From an uncultured Chitinophagales bacterium (GTDB lineage Bacteria > Bacteroidota > Bacteroidia > Chitinophagales > Chitinophagaceae), in NCBI GenBank assembly GCA_946886475.1, contig CAMPIQ010000049.1, forward strand, positions 1 through 23,018: a stretch of DNA of 23,018 nucleotides. Reading direction: 5' to 3'. Both the position numbers and the translations under genes were made by a program. Of the stretch, positions 18,130 through 23,018 are shown in pieces. Numbering within the stretch: the stretch's first letter is position 1; the number at the start of each line of letters is the position of its first letter. Under the pieces are notes generated by a model. It saw only the letters and a program-made list of their open reading frames with translations, was not told the DNA's origin and did not search any database.

Positions 18130-18161
18130 CATTTTCAAATTTTCTCATTTTCAAATTTTCA
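18130..18161. repeat. Two tandem 16-bp AT-rich repeats ahead of the PiT gene
   Basis: CATTTTCAAATTTTC(T/A) occurs twice head to tail (18130-18145 and 18146-18161), followed by a partial AAATTC. It ends 10 nt before the PiT start codon, so in the transcript it occupies the ribosome-landing zone. It contains no hairpin and no Shine-Dalgarno sequence. Confidence 0.75.
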
Positions 18162-18171
18162 AATTCTTTAG

Positions 18172-19383
18172 ATGACCCTTATTATAGTTGTAATAGCTCT
18201 GGCCCTGATCTTCGATTACATCAATGGCTTTCATGATGCTGCCAATTCCATAGCCACTATTGTATCTACCAAGGTATTGACACCCTTCCAGGCCGTTCTA
18301 TGGGCAGCTGTTTTCAACTTTGCTGCTTTTTTTATTTTTAAGGACCACGGTGTTGCCAACACGGTGGCTAAAACGGTAAAGGATGAAGTGGTAACCGGGA
18401 ACATTGGAATGGTTGTTATTTTTTCGGGTCTCATTGCTGCCATCATCTGGAACCTGTTGACCTGGTGGTTTGGCATACCTTCTTCTTCTTCGCATACCCT
18501 TATTGGTGGTTTTGCCGGTGCGGCGGTTGCATTTGGAGGTTTTGAGGCTATCAACAGTGACCCGATCATAAAAACAGCCATCTTCATTATTGTAGCGCCT
18601 CTTGTGGGTGGCTTTATAGCTTTTATCCTTTCACTCTGGTTTTTATTATCCTTCCGAAAAGATATTCTGCCCAAACTGGTTTCACTTGCCGTGCTGGCAG
18701 GTGTTGGATATTTTCTTTATACCCATTTAGTTCTTGACAGGGCAGAACTGGCAGCCAATACTGATTACGAAAGCTATGTATGGCAATTGATCTTTTATAC
18801 CAAGAATTTTAAATGGATACTGCTTTCATTTATCCTTATTATCATGGCCGTATTTACATTCTGGCTTAATACCCTGAATGCCCACAAGTCAAATGTCTGG
18901 TTCAAAAGACTGCAGCTCATTTCTTCAGCGGCATTCAGCATTGGGCATGGTGGAAATGACGCGCAAAAAGTAATGGGTATCATTACGGCTGCATTAATTG
19001 CCAATGGAAGCATTACCAGCTTTGACGAAATGCCCACCTGGGTTCCGTTATCCTGCTATGCGGCTATTGGTCTGGGTACCATGAGTGGTGGATGGAAGAT
19101 CGTTAAAACTATGGGAACACGCATTACCAAGGTTACACCATTCGAAGGGGTGGCAGCAGAAACAGCAGGTGCTGTTACTTTGTTTGTAACCGAAGCTTTG
19201 AAAATTCCGGTTAGTACAACGCATACCATCACCGGTGCCATTATGGGTGTTGGAGCTACAAAACGATTGTCTGCTGTAAGATGGGGTGTTACTATAAATC
19301 TGCTTTGGGCCTGGATACTCACTATTCCGATCAGTGCATTGCTTGCCGCTGGAATTTTCCTGCTGGCAAAGATGTTTCTATAA
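18172..19383 (+). CDS. pit: PiT-family inorganic phosphate transporter
   Basis: This 403-residue inner-membrane transporter imports phosphate, probably as a metal-phosphate complex or with cations. It shows the inverted-duplication signature of the PiT family: GFHDAANSIAT (19-29) in the first half and IGHGGNDAQKVMGII (257-271) in the second. It also has the paired loops GIPSSSSHTLIGG (101-113) and IPVSTTHTITGAIMGVG in the C-terminal half. About ten hydrophobic helices can be drawn, with a soluble-looking stretch around 186-205. It is the second gene of a DUF47-PiT pair, and the outer-membrane O/P porin is divergently encoded, giving both membrane steps of phosphate uptake in one place. It ends 38 bp before galE on the same strand, so read-through into galE is possible. 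Confidence 0.95.
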   Translation: MTLIIVVIALALIFDYINGFHDAANSIATIVSTKVLTPFQAVLWAAVFNFAAFFIFKDHGVANTVAKTVKDEVVTGNIGMVVIFSGLIAAIIWNLLTWWFGIPSSSSHTLIGGFAGAAVAFGGFEAINSDPIIKTAIFIIVAPLVGGFIAFILSLWFLLSFRKDILPKLVSLAVLAGVGYFLYTHLVLDRAELAANTDYESYVWQLIFYTKNFKWILLSFILIIMAVFTFWLNTLNAHKSNVWFKRLQLISSAAFSIGHGGNDAQKVMGIITAALIANGSITSFDEMPTWVPLSCYAAIGLGTMSGGWKIVKTMGTRITKVTPFEGVAAETAGAVTLFVTEALKIPVSTTHTITGAIMGVGATKRLSAVRWGVTINLLWAWILTIPISALLAAGIFLLAKMFL

Positions 19384-19421
19384 TTTTATTTTACGAGTTT
19401 TGCCGCCAATAAACAAAACGA

Positions 19422-20477
19422 ATGGCTAAGATCCTTGTTACCGGTGGCTGTGGGTATATAGGCACACACACAATTGCAGACCTCATTGAAAACGGTTTTG
19501 AAGTAGTAAGCGTTGACAATAATTCCAGGTCGGCCGCTTCCTTATTAAAAGGCGTAGAAAAGATCACTGGCAAACAGGTTAAAAATTACAAGGTTGACCT
19601 TTGCAATTTTGACGACACTTTCGCCATCTTCCAGGAAAATACAGATATCACCGGCATCATTCATTTTGCTGCTTATAAAGCCGTTGGAGAATCGGTTGAA
19701 AAACCTTTAATGTATTTTGAGAATAACCTGAATTCCCTCATCAACCTTTTAAAATGCGTTCAGGAATTTGGAACGCCCTGGTTTGTATTTTCTTCTTCCT
19801 GTACCGTTTACGGAGAACCGGAACAACAAATGGTTACCGAGAACACGCCTACAAAACCGGCAGCTTCGCCATATGGTTACACAAAACAAATGGGCGAACA
19901 AATACTGGGTGAATTTAAAAACGCAGTGGATACAAAATTTATCATTTTAAGATATTTTAATCCGGTAGGTGCACATCCCTCTACACTAATTGGAGAAATG
20001 CCAATAGGCAGACCACAGAACCTGGTTCCTGCTATCACTCAGACAGCTGTGGGTAAGCTTCCGAAGATGACGGTACATGGAAATGATTATCCAACAAGAG
20101 ACGGAAGCTGCGTACGCGACTATATACATGTTTGTGATATTGCACATGCCCATACGCTGGCCATCAAATACCTGGAAGAAGAAAAAAATGATTCTAATTG
20201 CGAGATCTTCAACCTGGGAACCGGTTTGGGTGTAACCGTTCTGGAAGCTATTCATTCTTTTGAAAAAATAAGCGGCGTTAAACTCAATTATGAGATAGGG
20301 CCCAGAAGGCCTGGTGATATTATGGCTATCTATGCCAATAATGACAAAGCACGCAACAAACTTGGATGGGACCCGAAATATACACTTGATGAAATGATGG
20401 ATACCGCATGGAAATGGGAACAGAAACTCAGGGAAGATGAGGAGATGTTTACTTCTTCTCAGAGTGAACTGAATTAA
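19422..20477 (+). CDS. galE: UDP-glucose 4-epimerase
   Basis: This enzyme interconverts UDP-glucose and UDP-galactose (Leloir pathway and supply of galactose for surface glycans) in the cytoplasm. The 351-residue protein is an extended short-chain dehydrogenase. The NAD-binding GGCGYIG loop is at 8-14 and VDNNSRS at 31-37. HFAAYKAVGESV at 81-92 matches GalE closely. The catalytic serine region SSSCTVYG is at 124-131, and the YxxxK pair is Tyr151/Lys155 (SPYGYTK). The substrate-binding stretch RYFNPVGAHPS begins at 177, and RDGSCVRDYIHV lies at 226-237. All catalytic residues are present and the length is typical. Metabolically it has no clear link to the phosphate genes 38 bp upstream. No perfect promoter box lies in that short gap. 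Confidence 0.95.
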   Translation: MAKILVTGGCGYIGTHTIADLIENGFEVVSVDNNSRSAASLLKGVEKITGKQVKNYKVDLCNFDDTFAIFQENTDITGIIHFAAYKAVGESVEKPLMYFENNLNSLINLLKCVQEFGTPWFVFSSSCTVYGEPEQQMVTENTPTKPAASPYGYTKQMGEQILGEFKNAVDTKFIILRYFNPVGAHPSTLIGEMPIGRPQNLVPAITQTAVGKLPKMTVHGNDYPTRDGSCVRDYIHVCDIAHAHTLAIKYLEEEKNDSNCEIFNLGTGLGVTVLEAIHSFEKISGVKLNYEIGPRRPGDIMAIYANNDKARNKLGWDPKYTLDEMMDTAWKWEQKLREDEEMFTSSQSELN

Positions 20478-20573
20478 ATAAAGGTTAATGGCATTCTTAC
20501 TTGTAAACACATTCAACTGATGTTTGTTTAAAACAACAGATTATCAACCACCTCCATCAACTGGAACTATCCT

Positions 20574-20581
20574 TACATTTG
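20574..20581 (+). promoter_or_regulatory. Promoter -7 box for the transketolase half gene
   Basis: TACATTTG matches TAnnTTTG exactly and ends 20 nt before the start codon at 20602, a spacing close to that of the 17413 box. No TTG -33 element is visible. It supports transcription of the gene separately from galE. The rest of the 124-bp gap holds only a weak TGTTT/AAACA inverted repeat. Confidence 0.5.
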
Positions 20582-20601
20582 CCCCTTAAGAAATTTAAAA
20601 A

Positions 20602-21561
20602 ATGCTCAAAGACATTCAGCCTACAGGCAAAAAAGACACAAGAAGCGGTTTTGGAGATGGGATCGTGGAAATTGCCCGCAAGAATAAAGATGTTGTTGCC
20701 CTTACAGCCGACCTGGCAGGTTCACTGAAGCTGCAACAGTTTATGAAAGAATTTCCTGAACGCTATATCCAGGTTGGAATTGCTGAAGCCAATATGATGG
20801 GCATAGCTGCCGGACTTACCATCGGAGGTAAAATTCCTTTTACAACCACCTTTGCCAACTTCTCAACCGGCCGGGTGTACGACCAGATACGCCAAAGCAT
20901 CGCTTACAGCGGAAAAAATGTAAAGATTTGCGCTTCTCATGCGGGCCTCACGCTGGGTGAGGATGGTGCCACCCATCAGATACTTGAGGATATCGGCATG
21001 ATGAAAATGCTACCCCACATGACGGTAATTGTTCCATGTGATTACAATCAAACCAAGGCAGCCACCATGGCCATTGCCGAATTTCATGGTCCTGTTTATT
21101 TGAGATTTGGACGGCCGGCCTGGCCCATTTTTTCAAATCCGGAAGAGCCCTTTGTGATCGGCAAAGCCCAGCAATTTTCTGAAGGCACTGATGTAACCAT
21201 TTTTGCCTGCGGCCACCTGGTATGGAATGCCATACAGGCTGGTGTAGCCTTAGAGGAAAAAGGCATCAGCGTTGAAGTGATCAACCTTCACACCATAAAA
21301 CCACTTGATGAAGAAGCCATTTTAAGATCCATCCGCAAAACCAAATGTGCCGTAACGGCCGAGGAACATAATATCTATGGAGGAATGGGTGATGCGGTTG
21401 CGCAGGTTGCAGCCAGGAATTTCCCTGTACCGATAGAATACATAGGTACACACGATACTTTCGGAGAAAGCGGAACACCTGCTGAACTTCTAAAAAAGTA
21501 TGGACTTGATGTTCCCGATATTATTGCCGCTGCGGAAAAAGTGATAGGAAGAAAGGGGTGA
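20602..21561 (+). CDS. Transketolase C-terminal half (pyrimidine-binding plus transketolase_C domains)
   Basis: This 319-residue protein corresponds to the C-terminal half of transketolase, which in many Bacteroidota is made as two polypeptides. Residues about 13-175 form the thiamine-pyrimidine domain, with [11 protein letters not shown] (31-41) and [16 protein letters not shown] (57-72); Glu62 is in the position of the cofactor-activating glutamate. [12 protein letters not shown] (115-126) and [11 protein letters not shown] follow. Residues about 190-310 are the transketolase C domain ([42 protein letters not shown]). With an N-terminal partner it would transfer two-carbon ketol groups in the pentose-phosphate pathway. 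The partner gene, normally adjacent, is not here: galE lies upstream and a sigma factor downstream. A 1-deoxyxylulose-phosphate-synthase-like activity is possible but less likely. Confidence 0.9.
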   Translation: MLKDIQPTGKKDTRSGFGDGIVEIARKNKDVVALTADLAGSLKLQQFMKEFPERYIQVGIAEANMMGIAAGLTIGGKIPFTTTFANFSTGRVYDQIRQSIAYSGKNVKICASHAGLTLGEDGATHQILEDIGMMKMLPHMTVIVPCDYNQTKAATMAIAEFHGPVYLRFGRPAWPIFSNPEEPFVIGKAQQFSEGTDVTIFACGHLVWNAIQAGVALEEKGISVEVINLHTIKPLDEEAILRSIRKTKCAVTAEEHNIYGGMGDAVAQVAARNFPVPIEYIGTHDTFGESGTPAELLKKYGLDVPDIIAAAEKVIGRKG

Positions 21562-21569
21562 ATTTTAGG

Positions 21570-21646
21570 TTTAAGGTTAAAGGTTCTTTACTCTAACAAA
21601 CCTTACTGAAACACGGATTGCATTATAACCAGGCCGTAACCTTAAA
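21570..21646. repeat. 10-bp inverted repeat between the transketolase half and the ECF sigma gene
   Basis: TTTAAGGTTA (21570-21579) recurs as its reverse complement TAACCTTAAA (21637-21646), 57 bp apart. A smaller AAGGTT/AACCTT pair (21580-21585, 21599-21604) lies inside. The arms are AT-rich with no adjacent T run, so a terminator function is weak. It could be a regulator site or chance. Confidence 0.35.
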
Positions 21647-21695
21647 TCTTTCACCTTATACCCTTTCCAAACAACTAACTTTAATAAAACCTTCC

Positions 21696-22250
21696 ATGGC
21701 CTTAACAGACAGATCGGATGCAGATTTATTGATGCAGTTCAGGAAGCCGCAAACGAGGGAAGCAGCCTATACGGCCATTATCAAAAAATACCAGGAAAAA
21801 TTATACTGGCACATCAGAAGAATGGTAGTAGACCATGATGATGCCAACGATGTATTACAAAATGTATTTATAAGGGTTTGGAACGGACTGGACAATTTCA
21901 GGGAAGATTCGCAATTATATACCTGGCTCTACCGTATTGCCACTAATGAAAGCTTAACATTCCTTGAAGGCCAGAAAAAAAGAGCTGCGGTAAGCCTGAG
22001 TGATGTGGAAAGCGGATTAAGTAATAAGATCAGGGCCGATAAACATTTTGACCCCAATAAACTGGAATGGAAATTACAGCTGGCCATTCAGCAATTACCT
22101 GAAAAGCAAAGAATTGTATTTAGCTTACGGTATTATGACGAGATGCCATATGAAGAAATGAGCAGGGCACTCGAAACCAGTGAAGGCGCCCTCAAGGCTA
22201 GCTATCACCATGCGGTAAAAAAAATAGAGGATTACATTAAAAATCATTAA
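21696..22250 (+). CDS. Second ECF-type sigma-70 factor
   Basis: The frame is open from an ATG at 21618, but the start at 21696 (MALTDRSDADLLMQF) matches the usual beginning of the family, so 184 residues are annotated. A near-consensus -7 box (TAACTTTA, 21676-21683) also falls inside the longer version. Region 2 (about 25-95) has DDANDVLQNVFIRVWNGLDNF and LYTWLYRIATNESLTFL. Region 4 (about 125-178) has LPEKQRIVFSLRYYDEMPYEEMSRAL and a helix-turn-helix ending ASYHHAVKKIEDYIK. It directs RNA polymerase to an unknown regulon. It differs from the sigma factor at 15253-15864 in having no hydrophobic tail and no FecR or SusC neighbours. The membrane protein 35 bp downstream is its probable anti-sigma factor. 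Confidence 0.93.
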   Translation: MALTDRSDADLLMQFRKPQTREAAYTAIIKKYQEKLYWHIRRMVVDHDDANDVLQNVFIRVWNGLDNFREDSQLYTWLYRIATNESLTFLEGQKKRAAVSLSDVESGLSNKIRADKHFDPNKLEWKLQLAIQQLPEKQRIVFSLRYYDEMPYEEMSRALETSEGALKASYHHAVKKIEDYIKNH

Positions 22251-22285
22251 ACTTTAAGTCCCGATTTGCGTCTTAAAACCTGAAA

Positions 22286-23018
22286 ATGAATAGCCGCAAT
22301 ACCATATCAGCCGAATTGAAAGCACTTGACAGCCAGCTTTCACCTGGTGTTAACACAAATCCTTACTCAGTACCCGATGGATATTTTGAGGGGCTGGCGG
22401 ACAGGATCCTGGCCAGGATCAAATCTGATGATGTATCTGCGGAAGAAGAGATTAATTCCCTTTCCCCTTTGCTGGCAGGCTTATCACGCAAAATGCCTTT
22501 TGAAGTACCTGCTGATTATTTTGAAGAAACAGGTGGGAACCTGCAGGCTTTTACAACGGAAGAAGAATCGCTGGTCCTTTCATTCATCAGCAGGGAGATG
22601 CCCTACCAGGTACCTGCCGGATATTTTGCAGGTTTACCGGATCAGGTACTTGAAAAAATAAATGATAATAAAGTAAAAGTTGTTCCTCTAATGAGGGCTA
22701 AGTGGATGCGCTTAGCAGCTGCAGCTGTAATGGCCGGCATCATTACGCTTTCCGGGATATTCTATTTTAATCAGGACAGCACAACGCCTTCAGGGGGTGA
22801 TGCCATAGCAAAAGAAGTGGAGAAGGTAAGTTCCGAAGAACTTAACGCCTTTATAAAAAACAATACAGGTCTTACCACAACTCCTGAGCAGAAATCAGCT
22901 GTAACTGAAGAAGCAAGAGCCTTGCTTGATGATGTTTCTGATAAAGAACTTGAAGCATTTTTATCCAATATCCCTACTGAAGATTTTCGAATTGCAGATG
23001 TGGAGGTCCAGGTCCTCA
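22286..23018 (+). CDS. Repeat-containing single-pass membrane protein, probable anti-sigma factor, 3' end outside window
   Basis: I do not recognise a named family. The frame is open from the ATG at 22286 to the window edge (244 codons). The N-terminal 140 residues are predicted cytoplasmic and carry three copies of a P-(Y/F)-x-V-P-x-x-Y-F motif (NPYSVPDGYFEGL at 25-37, MPFEVPADYFEET at 70-82, MPYQVPAGYFAGL at 105-117), each followed by an amphipathic stretch. One transmembrane helix follows (about 141-161, LAAAAVMAGIITLSGIFYF) after a basic KWMR. Beyond it is an acidic region with a second duplication, VSSEELNAFI (181-190) and VSDKELEAFL (217-226). The gene starts 35 bp after the sigma factor stop, an arrangement typical of ECF sigma/anti-sigma pairs, so sigma binding by the cytoplasmic part is the best guess. 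No zinc-binding anti-sigma motif, FecR or DUF4974 domain is seen. Confidence 0.82.
   Translation, partial: MNSRNTISAELKALDSQLSPGVNTNPYSVPDGYFEGLADRILARIKSDDVSAEEEINSLSPLLAGLSRKMPFEVPADYFEETGGNLQAFTTEEESLVLSFISREMPYQVPAGYFAGLPDQVLEKINDNKVKVVPLMRAKWMRLAAAAVMAGIITLSGIFYFNQDSTTPSGGDAIAKEVEKVSSEELNAFIKNNTGLTTTPEQKSAVTEEARALLDDVSDKELEAFLSNIPTEDFRIADVEVQVL
22358..22660 (+). repeat. Three protein-level repeats with VPxxYF core
   Basis: Residues 25-45, 70-90 and 105-125 of the membrane protein share P-(Y/F)-x-V-P-x-x-Y-F-x-x; the first and third continue as a GL-x-D-(R/Q)-(I/V)-L helix. The bases are also alike (GTACCTG followed by TATTTTG in copies 2 and 3). Motif-to-motif spacing is 45 and 35 residues. 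Confidence 0.85.

Noticed and set aside
18231..18674. 147-codon minus-strand frame
   Set aside because: It is antisense to the PiT transporter, whose GFHDAANSIAT and SSSSHT motifs fix the true frame.
19986..20516. 176-codon minus-strand frame
   Set aside because: It is antisense to galE, which is complete with all catalytic residues.
20521..20538. TGTTT/AAACA inverted repeat after galE as a terminator
   Set aside because: The stem is short and made only of A/T pairs plus a few C/G, with no following T run; too weak to call.
22326..22661. 111-codon plus-strand frame ahead of the window end
   Set aside because: It is a shifted frame within the repeat-containing membrane protein; the 22286 frame gives conserved internal repeats and a membrane helix, and runs on to the window edge.

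Overview
The window reads as a chromosomal segment of a Bacteroidota bacterium, most likely Chitinophagaceae or a close relative. The signs are SusC/SusD-type outer-membrane genes under an ECF sigma factor and a FecR-type anti-sigma factor, a second large TonB-dependent receptor, and a periplasmic-propeller/Y_Y_Y histidine kinase. There is also a transketolase encoded as separate halves, perfect TAnnTTTG promoter -7 boxes upstream of several genes, and little sign of Shine-Dalgarno sequences. No rRNA, tRNA, CRISPR array, transposase or phage gene was seen, and no gene-free gap exceeds 300 bases.

Left part (1-9177, all minus strand): a TonB-dependent receptor cut by the window edge, a 1000-residue membrane histidine kinase with a sensory propeller, a lipoprotein DRGH-type nuclease, and an 875-residue zinc metalloprotease with its own terminator.

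Middle (9231-15864, minus strand): a regulated nutrient-uptake operon in the order ECF sigma factor, FecR-like anti-sigma factor, SusC-like receptor with an STN signalling domain, SusD-like lipoprotein, terminator. The SusD gene is interrupted by a single in-frame TGA (9984-9986) while the frame stays open on both sides, so the surface-binding partner is probably inactivated. The neighbouring secreted metalloprotease and the absence of glycoside hydrolases suggest that the locus handles peptides or proteins rather than glycans.

Right part (15984-21561): a phosphate module with an outer-membrane porin of the O/P family on the minus strand, divergent from a DUF47/PhoU-like protein and a PiT phosphate transporter on the plus strand. 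UDP-glucose 4-epimerase (galE) and the C-terminal half of a transketolase follow; no N-terminal half is nearby.

Right edge (21696-23018): a second ECF sigma factor followed by a single-pass membrane protein cut by the window end. Its cytoplasmic part has three copies of a P-(Y/F)-x-V-P-x-x-Y-F motif, and a second short duplication lies beyond the membrane segment. It is probably an anti-sigma factor of a design unlike FecR and is the least familiar protein here.
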